A stretch of DNA of 64,000 bases from Sphingorhabdus lacus (GTDB lineage: Bacteria > Pseudomonadota > Alphaproteobacteria > Sphingomonadales > Sphingomonadaceae): contig NZ_CP035733.1 of NCBI RefSeq assembly GCF_009768975.1, forward strand, positions 682,001 to 746,000. The letters are read 5' to 3'. The position numbers and the translations under genes are program-made. The notes beneath the pieces are model-generated. The model searched no databases. It was not told the DNA's origin and saw only the letters and a program-made list of their open reading frames with translations. Positions 56,330 through 64,000 of the stretch are shown piece after piece. Each line of letters starts with the position of its first letter. Position 1 is the stretch's first letter.

Positions 56330-56845
56330 TTAACTCGCTTCGCTGCCCCGCATCAGGCCAACAATTCCGGTGCGGCCAACCTCGACAAGGCCGACTTCGC
56401 GCATCAAAGTGACGAATGTGTCGATCTTGTCCGGTCCGCCGGTAATTTCAAAAATGAAGCTGCTGACCGTCGCGTCGATGACTCGGGCGCGGTAAATATC
56501 GGCCAAGCGCATTGCCTCGACGCGCTGGTCCCCAGTACCGTTGACCTTTACCAGCGCCAGTTCGCGTTCGACATGCGGGCCCGCTTCCGTGAGGTCAGTC
56601 ACTTTGTGCACCGGTACAAGACGCTCGCATTGGGCAATGATCTGGTCGATGACGGGTGGCGGACCTTTGGTTACGATCGTGATCCGGCTTGTCGTATGGT
56701 CTTCGCTGATATCGGCCACGGTAAGGCTGTCGATATTATATCCGCGCGAGGTGAACATGCCCGCAATCCGTGCGAGGGTCCCCGCTTCGTTATCAACAGT
56801 CAGCGTCAGGACGTGCCGTTCGGAGATTTCTTCTTTGATATGCAT
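56330..56845 (-). CDS. ilvN: Acetolactate synthase small (regulatory) subunit
   Basis: 171 residues. An N-terminal ACT domain (about 10-85, VDNEAGTLARIAGMFTSRGYN) binds valine for feedback inhibition. It follows ilvB in a TGATG overlap. Normal length for the IlvN/IlvH group. Confidence 0.95.
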   Translation of the reverse strand: MHIKEEISERHVLTLTVDNEAGTLARIAGMFTSRGYNIDSLTVADISEDHTTSRITIVTKGPPPVIDQIIAQCERLVPVHKVTDLTEAGPHVERELALVKVNGTGDQRVEAMRLADIYRARVIDATVSSFIFEITGGPDKIDTFVTLMREVGLVEVGRTGIVGLMRGSEAS

Positions 56846-58605
56846 CAGACCAGCGCCTTCGCTTCGTCATCCATGGTGCCGGAAACCTGATCCGAATGCA
56901 GGATCATTTCTGTATGCGCGGCGCCGGACGGGATCATGGGGAAACAATTTGCGGTCTTGGAAACCCGGCAATCGAACATAACCGGTCCGTCATAGGCTAG
57001 CATTTCGGCGATGGCGTCGTCGAGTTCTTCCGGTTTTTCGCAACGGATGCCTTTCCAGCCATAGGCTTCGGCCAAGGCGACGAAATCTGGTAGACTGTCG
57101 GAATAGCTTTCGGAATAGCGGCTTTCATAGGTTAGTTCCTGCCACTGGCGGACCATGCCCATCCATTCATTGTTGAGGATGAAGACCTTAACCGGAAGGC
57201 GGTACTGTGTTGCGGTGCCCATTTCCTGGATATTCATCTGAATGGACGCTTCACCGGCAATATCGATGACCAATGCGTCGGGATTACCCATTTGAGCGCC
57301 AATTGCGGCAGGCAGGCCGTAACCCATGGTGCCAAGGCCGCCGCTGGTCAGCCATTTGTTGGGGTCGTCGAAATGAAAATGCTGCGCCGCCCACATCTGG
57401 TGCTGGCCAACTTCTGTAGTGATGATGGGCGCCTTATCCCTGGTTGCGGCAAACAGGCGCTCGACGGCGAACTGCGGCATGATCTCGGCTGTGCTAGCCG
57501 GATAATTAAGGCATTCAACCGCACGCCAGCCCTTAATGCGCGACCACCACTCATCCAACGGTTGCGCCTTGTATTTTCGGCCTTTCCATACATCGACCAT
57601 CTGGCGGATGGCAGTGCCTACGTCGGCGACGATGGGTAAATCCACCCGGATTGTCTTGTTGATCGAACTGCGGTCGATGTCGACATGAACCTTGATGCTG
57701 TTCGGCGAAAAGGCGTCCAGACGGCCCGTAACCCGGTCATCGAACCGCGCACCAAGGCAGAGCATGACGTCGCACTGGTTCATCGCCATATTGGCCTCAT
57801 AGGTCCCGTGCATGCCAAGCATTCCAAGCCAAGCTGATCCCGAGGCGGGGTAGGCCCCAAGACCCATCAATGTTGATGTGACCGGCGCACCGCTAAGCTC
57901 GGCCAATTCGCGCAGAGCAGCGCTGGCATCGGGACCGGAATTGATGATGCCGCCACCGGTATATAAAATAGGTGCTTTGGCATTGGCCAGCAACTCAACA
58001 GCCTTGTTGATGGCGATATAGTCAGCTTCACCCGCCGGGTGGAACCGCTTGGGCGCGTTGTTGACCACATTCGTCGGTGCGGTCGCGACCTGCACATTTT
58101 TCGGGATATCGATGACGACCGGCCCGGGCCGGCCCTTGGTTGCAATGGTGAAGGCTTCGCGAACCGTTGCGGCTAAATCTGCCGGATCTTTAACGAGGTA
58201 ATTATGCTTGGAACAATGACGGGTGATACCAACCGTGTCCGCTTCCTGAAAAGCGTCGGTACCGATCAGCGTCGTCGCGACCTGACCGGTCAGGACGATC
58301 ATTGGTATGGAATCGAGAAAAGCATCGGCAATGCCCGTAACGGCATTTGTTGCGCCAGGACCGGAGGTCACAAGGACGACGCCTGGTTTTCCGGTCGACC
58401 GCGCATAGCCCTCCGCCGCATGGGCGGCGCCAGCTTCGTGACGGACGAGCACATGTTTGATTTTCTTCTGCTGGAACAACGCGTCATAAATCGGCAGAAC
58501 CGCACCGCCGGGATAACCGAATACGGTATCGACGCCCTGTTCGATAAGGCAGTCTATCAATATCTCTGCACCGGATTTTTCGGGCACTTTTTTGTCCTGT
58601 TCCAT
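56845..58605 (-). CDS. ilvB: Acetolactate synthase large subunit
   Basis: 586 residues from ATG 58605 (MEQDKKVPEKSGAEILIDCL). A TTG at 58704 would give a 33-residue, non-family extension and overlaps a TTGACA element, so I prefer 58605. TPP-dependent fold: VFGYPGGAVLPIYDAL, HEAGAAHAAEGYAR, and the diphosphate motif IAGEASIQMN with Glu452 where Asp is usual. It makes acetolactate from pyruvate. Start choice is moderately secure; no good ribosome site exists for either. Confidence 0.88.
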   Translation of the reverse strand: MEQDKKVPEKSGAEILIDCLIEQGVDTVFGYPGGAVLPIYDALFQQKKIKHVLVRHEAGAAHAAEGYARSTGKPGVVLVTSGPGATNAVTGIADAFLDSIPMIVLTGQVATTLIGTDAFQEADTVGITRHCSKHNYLVKDPADLAATVREAFTIATKGRPGPVVIDIPKNVQVATAPTNVVNNAPKRFHPAGEADYIAINKAVELLANAKAPILYTGGGIINSGPDASAALRELAELSGAPVTSTLMGLGAYPASGSAWLGMLGMHGTYEANMAMNQCDVMLCLGARFDDRVTGRLDAFSPNSIKVHVDIDRSSINKTIRVDLPIVADVGTAIRQMVDVWKGRKYKAQPLDEWWSRIKGWRAVECLNYPASTAEIMPQFAVERLFAATRDKAPIITTEVGQHQMWAAQHFHFDDPNKWLTSGGLGTMGYGLPAAIGAQMGNPDALVIDIAGEASIQMNIQEMGTATQYRLPVKVFILNNEWMGMVRQWQELTYESRYSESYSDSLPDFVALAEAYGWKGIRCEKPEELDDAIAEMLAYDGPVMFDCRVSKTANCFPMIPSGAAHTEMILHSDQVSGTMDDEAKALV

Positions 58606-58675
58606 TTTGTCGAATTCGCCGCGAAGCGTGGTTTGCGGGCCATGCTGCGCGACAGGGGGTTTGGCAAGAGCGGCG

Positions 58676-58717
58676 TCGTTAGTTGTTAGAATATACTGTG
58701 TCAATCATAATGATTGA
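58676..58717 (-). promoter_or_regulatory. ilvB promoter with overlapping palindrome
   Basis: On the minus strand TTGACA (58704-58699), 17 bp, TAACGA (58681-58676). A perfect dyad TCAATCA-TTA-TGATTGA (58701-58717) overlaps the -35 end. It sits just after the miaA stop, so it could be an operator or part of the miaA 3' end. Confidence 0.45.
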
Positions 58718-58719
58718 AA

Positions 58720-59643
58720 TTATATTACAATATCGTCGATTTTTACGCCATTAATATCGCCATCACATCGCGACCAAGTCGCGGGGGCTTGGTTGCGAAA
58801 CCAGGTATACTGCCGCTTTGCATATTGACGCGTAGCAATCTTGCCCAATGCAACCGCTTCATCGCGCGCCAGCGAGCCTGCCAACATTGCTGCTATTTCG
58901 CGCACCCCAATGGCCCGCATCACAGGTGCATCGGCAGGAAGCTTCCGTTCAAGCAGAGCCGCGACCTCTTCCACAGCGCCGTTTTTGACCATCAAGTCAA
59001 ATCGCCGGTCGCACCGTTCATAAAGCCAGTCCCTTGGGGGCAGCAATATAATGGGTAGCAAGCTAACATCGCCCCCAATCCCGCCAACCTTGTCACGGCG
59101 CCAACTCAGGATACTGCGCCCTGTAGATTCGATTACCTCGAGAGCGCGGGAAATCCGGCTGCTGTCTGTGGGCGCCAAAGCGGCCGCAGCTTCCGGGTCT
59201 TTTTTTGTGAGGGCGGCATAGGCGTCGGCCACGGGCAAGTCACGGACGGCCGCGCGCAATTGCGCATCCACTTCCGGTATTGGCGCGATCCCGTCGAGCA
59301 AAGTGCGTACATATAGCCCAGTACCGCCCACCAAAACGGGTAGAGCACCAGCGTCATGCGCCTCCGTAATGGCGCGTTTTGCGTCATTGGCCCAGCGTGC
59401 GGCCGAGCAGGCAGTGGTGCCATCCAGATATCCGAACAAACGATGCGGAGCCGCTGCCATCTCCCCCGGAGTGGGTTGCGCGCTCAGCACCGGCAAATCG
59501 GAGTATACCTGCGCACTATCCGCGTTGATGATGAAAACATCCTGCTTTTTTGCCAAACGCAACGCGAGTGCGGTCTTGCCGCTTGCGGTCGGACCCGCAA
59601 TAAGCGCGAGCTTCGGTTTGTTTTCAGGATTCGAAATGCCCAT
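58720..59643 (-). CDS. miaA: tRNA dimethylallyltransferase MiaA
   Basis: 307 residues from ATG 59643, MGISNPENKPKLALIAGPTA. P-loop GPTASGKT (about 16-23) and DSAQVYSDL, plus the C-terminal RQYAKRQYTWFRNQ, are typical. It puts dimethylallyl on A37, the substrate for MiaB. Its 5' end overlaps that of divergent serB by 8 bp (start codons ATG at 59636 and 59643). Confidence 0.95.
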   Translation of the reverse strand: MGISNPENKPKLALIAGPTASGKTALALRLAKKQDVFIINADSAQVYSDLPVLSAQPTPGEMAAAPHRLFGYLDGTTACSAARWANDAKRAITEAHDAGALPVLVGGTGLYVRTLLDGIAPIPEVDAQLRAAVRDLPVADAYAALTKKDPEAAAALAPTDSSRISRALEVIESTGRSILSWRRDKVGGIGGDVSLLPIILLPPRDWLYERCDRRFDLMVKNGAVEEVAALLERKLPADAPVMRAIGVREIAAMLAGSLARDEAVALGKIATRQYAKRQYTWFRNQAPATWSRCDGDINGVKIDDIVI

Positions 59644-60526
59644 CGCCACGTTAATAGCAGCAGATTCGACAGAAAGCGGAGTAATTTCCGAAGCCTGCGA
59701 CCGATTGGTGTCAGGTGGGTGCGTGACCGGTGACGTCGCTTGGATAGAGCCAGGCAAGGCTGTCGATATACAGTTCCAAGGGCCATTGTTTGACGCCCGT
59801 GCTGCATTGAGCCCGCTAGAGGCTGGCTATGATATTGCGGTGCAATCCTCGGACACTCGCCGCAAGATGCTTTTGGTCTCGGACATGGATAGCACTATGA
59901 TCATGGTGGAATGCATTGATGAACTTGCCGACTATGCCGGAATAAAGCCAGAGATCGCTGCGATTACAGAGCGCGCAATGGCAGGTGAGCTCGACTTTGC
60001 ACAAGCATTGACCGCCCGGGTTGCATTGCTTGCAGGTTTAAATGAAGGGGTCATTGCCCAATGTCTAGCTGAGCGTGTTCGCACGATGCCTGGTGCGGAT
60101 ATATTGGTGCGCACCATGAACGGGTGGGGCGCGCACGCCGTTTTGGTGTCAGGCGGATTTACGCGTTTTACGGACCCCGTCGCCGAAATACTGGGCTTTT
60201 CCGAGGTTCACGCCAATGTGTTGGAAATTCGCGATGGCGCGCTCACGGGCGCTTTGGTCGGTGATATTGTGGACGCAACCACGAAGCGTAATGTTCTGCA
60301 ATCCGCGGGTACAGTCAAAGGCATCGCATCCGATAATGTATTGGCAGTTGGTGATGGCGCTAATGACATACCCATGATAGTTGCCGCAGTTGAGCAAGGT
60401 GGCTTGGGCGTAGGCTTCCATCCGCGACCCTTACTAGCGGCACAGGTAAACTTTGCGGTGCGCCATAATGATTTGACCGCACTGCTCTACGCACAGGGAG
60501 TTCCCCGCGCAGAATGGATATATTGA
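59636..60526 (+). CDS. serB: Phosphoserine phosphatase
   Basis: 296 residues from ATG 59636 (MPIATLIAADSTESGVISEA). HAD-superfamily DxDx(T/V): D83 and D85 in VSDMDSTMI; later motifs VLVSGGFTRF and AVGDGANDIPM. It is the last step of serine synthesis. The first about 75 residues are the usual N-terminal domain, supporting this start. Its first codons overlap miaA's. Confidence 0.95.
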   Translation: MPIATLIAADSTESGVISEACDRLVSGGCVTGDVAWIEPGKAVDIQFQGPLFDARAALSPLEAGYDIAVQSSDTRRKMLLVSDMDSTMIMVECIDELADYAGIKPEIAAITERAMAGELDFAQALTARVALLAGLNEGVIAQCLAERVRTMPGADILVRTMNGWGAHAVLVSGGFTRFTDPVAEILGFSEVHANVLEIRDGALTGALVGDIVDATTKRNVLQSAGTVKGIASDNVLAVGDGANDIPMIVAAVEQGGLGVGFHPRPLLAAQVNFAVRHNDLTALLYAQGVPRAEWIY

Positions 60527-60597
60527 CCCCCGAAACAAATTTCGTCTTTAAAGGTTATCTCACCACATAGCGGCCAGCGAATAAACAGGAGTATATC

Positions 60598-61137
60598 ATG
60601 CAGAAATTCCTTCCCCTCCTTCTTGTTCCTATCATGGCCGGTTGTGCGGGCATGACTCCTTCGGCGGGAAAGACGGTTTCTGAAGTTATTTCTGCCGATC
60701 TGGCACGAGCTGATGGGTCATGGGCCGGTGTTGCGACAATTTCTAAACGAAGCGACGGGATATTTCTGAGTCTTGAGGGACAATCGCTTCAGCCGGGTAC
60801 TTTCGGAATGCATCTGCATGCCGTTGGTAAATGTGAAGCACCTGATTTCGCGAGTGCTGGCGGCCACTGGAACCCGTCCATGAAGCAGCACGGAGCTGAC
60901 AATCCGATGGGTGCACATAGCGGTGACCTGCCTAATGTTGTGGCGGGGTCAGACAAGAAGTTGACGTTGGAATATAAGCTGCAGGATATGCAACTCGAAG
61001 GTGAAGGCGGGTTTTTGGACAATGATGGCGGTTCAATCATCATCCATGAAAAAGCCGACGACTATAAAACTGATCCCAGCGGAAACAGCGGAAAGCGGAT
61101 TATCTGCGGCGTTTTCAAATCCGGAAACCGGATCTGA
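60598..61137 (+). CDS. sodC: Cu-Zn superoxide dismutase (probable lipoprotein)
   Basis: 179 residues. A short lipoprotein signal MAGC (C16) is followed by the SODC domain: HLHAVG, GGHWNP, HGADNPMGAHSGDLPN and IIHEKADDYKTDPSGNSG give the copper and zinc histidines and aspartate. It protects the envelope from superoxide. AGGAG precedes the ATG. Convergent with the L,D-transpeptidase at 61139, whose stop is one base away. Confidence 0.93.
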   Translation: MQKFLPLLLVPIMAGCAGMTPSAGKTVSEVISADLARADGSWAGVATISKRSDGIFLSLEGQSLQPGTFGMHLHAVGKCEAPDFASAGGHWNPSMKQHGADNPMGAHSGDLPNVVAGSDKKLTLEYKLQDMQLEGEGGFLDNDGGSIIIHEKADDYKTDPSGNSGKRIICGVFKSGNRI

Positions 61138-61138
61138 G

Positions 61139-61771
61139 TCAGACTTTGTCAGCGTAAAGCAATGTGCCCGGCGCTACCCGCTGCAATATCTGAGCGATAT
61201 CTGACTGGGCGAACGCAAAACAGCCTTGGCTACGGCCAATCTTGCCCTGTTCCTGAATGAGTGTCTGGTTTACATACCACGCGGGGTGAATGACAATCGC
61301 GCGCGCCTCGGCCTGATCATTTTGAGGCTCGAGGCCTATCAGGCGGCGGGACTCACCATATTGTCCGATGTAGGTTTCACCCACCGCATACGCACCAGCC
61401 GATGTTGCTTCCGAACCATGCGTGTTCGAAAAATTGTGTACCCAGCCGCTATGTGCAGGATCTGATCCTTTGCCATGTGCAACAAGAAATGAGGTCGAAT
61501 GGCCATTGCGCAAATCGACCAGATAGAAACGTGGGTCGCGCGACGGCTTTGAGAAATCCGCAATCGCTAGAAGGTCGTGGTTGCGGACCCTCGCTTTATG
61601 CGTGTCTAGCGCAGCTTTGGCGCGGCTGAGCAATATCGGGGAAGGGGAGTCACCAGATGTGTGACCGGTACCGGCGCGAAAGATGATATCCCCGGCCGTC
61701 GACGGCGTGGCAACCATTGCGAGCCCCGCGACTGCCGTATGAAAAAATTGTCTGCGCCCCATCTGTGTCAT
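61139..61771 (-). CDS. L,D-transpeptidase-like murein protein with Tat-like signal
   Basis: 210 residues. A twin-arginine-like start GRRQFFHTAVAGLAM (about 5-19) precedes a catalytic domain with GRSQGCFAFAQSD (about 184-196). This is the separate murein L,D-transpeptidase catalytic-domain family, with a Ser-Gln-Gly-Cys form. It likely crosslinks or anchors peptidoglycan. A second, classical YkuD enzyme is encoded at 61976, divergent. Confidence 0.85.
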   Translation of the reverse strand: MTQMGRRQFFHTAVAGLAMVATPSTAGDIIFRAGTGHTSGDSPSPILLSRAKAALDTHKARVRNHDLLAIADFSKPSRDPRFYLVDLRNGHSTSFLVAHGKGSDPAHSGWVHNFSNTHGSEATSAGAYAVGETYIGQYGESRRLIGLEPQNDQAEARAIVIHPAWYVNQTLIQEQGKIGRSQGCFAFAQSDIAQILQRVAPGTLLYADKV

Positions 61772-61975
61772 AACATTCTAGATAATGGCTGATGTAAGTT
61801 GCCAAAAGACTTACGCGGAGCGTTTGGGCGCAAATACTAGGCAGTTAAGCGCGATTATTTCCATGTTGCCTTTAGGCTATTGGTAAAATCCTGTCGAAAC
61901 TACGTTCAATGCTTGCTATATCAGACCGAACCACCGTTGGTGGAAACGAGCTAATTTTCTTCATGGGGCATTTAC

Positions 61976-62785
61976 ATGCAGTTCCGCGCGAGTGTTCGCA
62001 ATTTATCGGCTACCATTTTGCTGTCGATATCAGCACCCCTTTGGGCACAAGCCGCAGCCGGGGCGCCTGTAAACGCGCCAGTTCCCCAGACGCCCACAAT
62101 CCAAACGCCGCCGGCACCATCTTCACCGGCAATGGTGCCTGGTACAAATCCACCAGCGACAGCGCCACAACCGACAAATCCTGTGTCGGCTGACCAGCCG
62201 AAAGCGACGACAGCGCCTGCGGCTCCTGTCGCCCCGAAGGTCGTGAAGAAAAAGGGGCCGACGGATTCTCTCAAGCCTGGCCAATATGTGTGGGACAAAC
62301 AATCAGCTTATGAAGGGCCGATGAAAATCGTAGCCGTGCTGGATATTCAAAGAATTTATATCTTCCAGAATGACAAGTTGATTGGTTTTAGCACTATTTC
62401 AGCCGGTAAAAAGGGCAAGGAAACACCGACCGGATATTTCAATATCCTGCAGAAGAATATCGACCACAAGTCTAACCTCTACAGCAACGCGCCAATGCCG
62501 TATATGCAGCGCCTGACATGGGACGGCATTGCGCTACACGGCGGGCATATTCCCGGTTATCCCGCTTCGCATGGTTGCATCCGCTTGCCGCATGAATTTG
62601 CCAAGCTCCTTTTCGGTGTTACGCAGATGAACCAGGAAGTGGTGGTTTTGAAAGACACGGCTACACCAGCGAAGCGTCCAGAACCCAAGCCTGAACCCGT
62701 CATTGATCCTGTAACTCCGGTTCCGGCGTCGGTACAGCCGGTGATTACCCCAGCACCCGCCCCACCGACACCGATTAAAACATAA
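61976..62785 (+). CDS. L,D-transpeptidase (YkuD domain)
   Basis: 269 residues. Signal peptide (about 1-26) and a long Pro/Ala/Thr linker (about 27-95) precede the YkuD domain. Catalytic HGCIRL has C201 with H199. C-terminal Pro-rich tail (about 238-269). It forms 3-3 crosslinks or attaches proteins to peptidoglycan. Confidence 0.9.
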   Translation: MQFRASVRNLSATILLSISAPLWAQAAAGAPVNAPVPQTPTIQTPPAPSSPAMVPGTNPPATAPQPTNPVSADQPKATTAPAAPVAPKVVKKKGPTDSLKPGQYVWDKQSAYEGPMKIVAVLDIQRIYIFQNDKLIGFSTISAGKKGKETPTGYFNILQKNIDHKSNLYSNAPMPYMQRLTWDGIALHGGHIPGYPASHGCIRLPHEFAKLLFGVTQMNQEVVVLKDTATPAKRPEPKPEPVIDPVTPVPASVQPVITPAPAPPTPIKT

Positions 62786-62805
62786 AAGCCTCGGTAGAAT
62801 CCCGG

Positions 62806-62840
62806 TTGACGTTTACGCTAACGTAAAGTAGTTACGTTAG
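62806..62840 (+). promoter_or_regulatory. MerR-type promoter/operator
   Basis: TTGACG (62806-62811), 17 bp, TAGTTA (62829-62834). TTTACG-CTAA-CGTAAA (62812-62827) lies in the spacer, and CTAACGTAA-AGTAG-TTACGTTAG (62818-62840) is a second, perfect repeat. The position within the spacer is typical of MerR-family regulation. Confidence 0.65.
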
Positions 62841-62865
62841 TGCAACGAAGAGGGAAAGCGTCGCC

Positions 62866-63318
62866 ATGGATAAATTCACACATGATGAAAGGCGCGCGGA
62901 CGCCACCATCGATACGCCGGATGCGTTCAATCGCGATTCCTTCACAATATCCGATTTGTCGACGGAATTTGATGTAACCGCGCGGGCATTGCGTTTTTAT
63001 GAAGACCAAGGCTTGATCTCGCCGGAACGAATGGGCCTTGCGCGCATTTATTCGAAAAGAGACCGTGCCCGCTTGGCCTGGATATTGCGGGCCAAGCGCG
63101 TCGGTTTCAGCTTGGCCGAAATCCGTGAGATGATCGATCTCTATGATTTGAACGACGGCCGCAATATCCAGCGGCGCGTAACTATCGAAAAGTGCCGCGA
63201 TCGCATCAATTTGCTGAAGGCCCAACGTGACGATATCGAAAGCGCGATCAAAGAATTGACGGATTTCGTCGCCATGGTCGAAAATGTCGAAGCTGCCGAG
63301 AATAAAAGCGCCGCCTGA
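62866..63318 (+). CDS. MerR-family transcriptional regulator
   Basis: 150 residues. HTH ISDLSTEFDVTARALRFYED (about 26-45) and the wing, then a coiled-coil (about 100-145). No cysteine metal site, so a small-molecule sensor such as an acyl-CoA is likely. It is followed 51 bp later by an acyl-CoA dehydrogenase gene, as in LiuR-type loci. Confidence 0.9.
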   Translation: MDKFTHDERRADATIDTPDAFNRDSFTISDLSTEFDVTARALRFYEDQGLISPERMGLARIYSKRDRARLAWILRAKRVGFSLAEIREMIDLYDLNDGRNIQRRVTIEKCRDRINLLKAQRDDIESAIKELTDFVAMVENVEAAENKSAA

Positions 63319-63369
63319 CCCCGTTGTCTAAATGCCCCCATCCTGACCCGAATTCAAAGAGGAAGTTCC

Positions 63370-64000
63370 ATGCCTAGCTATAAAGCTCCAGTCCGCGACA
63401 CGCAGTTCATAATCAACGAAGTGCTCGGGATTGAACGTTTCGCAAATCTGCCCGGTTTTGAAAATGCCAGTGCCGATATGATTGAGGCCATCCTGAATGA
63501 AGGTGCGAAATTCGTCGAAGGCGTCCTTTTCCCTCTCAACCAGGTTGGCGATGCACAGGGATGTACAAGGCACGCCGACGGCAGCGTGACAACGCCCGAA
63601 GGCTTTAAGGACGCCTACGACCAATATTGCGCGGCGGGTTGGGGCACATTGTCTGCTCCCGCCGAATTTGGCGGGCAGGGAATGCCGCATATCGTGTCGA
63701 TGGCCTTCGAAGAATATATGGCAAGCTCCAACATGGCATTTGCGATGTACCCCGGCCTTACCCACGGTGCCGTATCGGCAATATTGGTGAAGGGCAGCGA
63801 AGAGCAGAAGGCGAAATATGCACCCAATCTGATTTCAGGCAAATGGGGCGGCACCATGAACCTGACAGAGCCGCATTGCGGAACCGACCTTGGCCTTATC
63901 CGCACCAAAGCCGTTCCCAATGGCGATGGCAGTTATGCCATCACCGGTATGAAGATCTTCATTTCGTCTGGTGAGCATGACCTGACCGAGAACATCATCC
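63370..64000 (+). CDS. Acyl-CoA dehydrogenase, DmdC-like (3' part missing)
   Basis: First 210 codons of a longer gene, running off the right edge. It starts [20 protein letters not shown], the N-terminal leader seen in the DmdC/3-methylmercaptopropionyl-CoA dehydrogenase-type family, then an acyl-CoA dehydrogenase domain with [19 protein letters not shown]. The catalytic glutamate and C-terminal region are outside the window. Substrate is unknown and fatty acids are possible. Confidence 0.88.
   Translation, partial: MPSYKAPVRDTQFIINEVLGIERFANLPGFENASADMIEAILNEGAKFVEGVLFPLNQVGDAQGCTRHADGSVTTPEGFKDAYDQYCAAGWGTLSAPAEFGGQGMPHIVSMAFEEYMASSNMAFAMYPGLTHGAVSAILVKGSEEQKAKYAPNLISGKWGGTMNLTEPHCGTDLGLIRTKAVPNGDGSYAITGMKIFISSGEHDLTENII

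Noticed and set aside
58606-58704. 33-residue N-terminal extension of IlvB from TTG 58704
   Set aside because: Not family-like and it overlaps a TTGACA promoter element.
59303-59635. Upstream extension of serB
   Set aside because: It is antisense to miaA; conserved SerB N-terminus starts at 59636.

Overview
The window looks like chromosomal backbone of an alphaproteobacterium, most likely a sphingomonad of moderate GC (Sphingopyxis/Sphingorhabdus type). Support: a MucR/Ros zinc-finger regulator, a Fur-family protein without the CxxC zinc site, a TorF-type porin, a System I cytochrome c maturation set split in two, a CCA-encoded tRNA-His with the extra 5' G, and an rpsB-to-fabZ envelope cluster lacking the lipid A genes lpxD/lpxA. 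Sphingomonads replace LPS by glycosphingolipids, so that gap fits. No phage, transposase, CRISPR array or rRNA operon was seen.

Layout. 1-6781 (minus): nfu-like, nitroreductase, tsaB, rimI, mucR, fur, plsC, miaB, phoH, ybeY (cut by the edge). 6881-12511: SDR oxidoreductases, ccmBA, phhB, a putative papain-fold exported protein, alkA-like glycosylase and a lipoprotein; three convergent pairs here overlap by exactly 4 bp. 12530-16360: rlmB, a decayed tRNA-Tyr-like sequence, a LacI regulator, ald and its divergent Lrp/AsnC regulator. 16627-18012: a vanadium-dependent haloperoxidase beside an AT-rich stretch. 18358-24885: TorF porin and a gamma-glutamyl-amine cluster (two PuuA-like ligases, cupin, PuuB-like oxidase, class III aminotransferase). 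24913-30669: pilZ, SRP RNA, dnaX, ybaB, lon, hup. 30799-31630: a small membrane protein under an apparent LexA/SOS box and an exported protein. 31838-43208: rpsB, tsf, pyrH, frr, uppS, cdsA, dxr, rseP, bamA, ompH, fabZ, rpmE. 43349-49437: tRNA-His, leucine/valine-type dehydrogenase, ccmCDEFGHI. 49567-60526: kup, leuA with a probable leucine attenuator, nitronate monooxygenase, yceI, ilvBNC, miaA, serB. 60598-64000: sodC, two L,D-transpeptidases, a MerR regulator and an acyl-CoA dehydrogenase cut by the right edge.

Themes: translation and RNA modification (miaA, miaB, rimI, tsaB, rlmB, rpsB, tsf, frr), envelope biogenesis (plsC, uppS, cdsA, rseP, bamA, ompH, fabZ, L,D-transpeptidases), cytochrome c maturation, branched-chain amino acid synthesis (leuA, ilvBNC) and nitrogen acquisition. 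The strongest leads are the SOS-box-controlled 82-residue membrane protein near lon, the leuA leader-peptide attenuator, the tRNA-Tyr relic, the incomplete Puu-like cluster and the MerR operator. All calls come from reading the sequence; no database or structure search was run.
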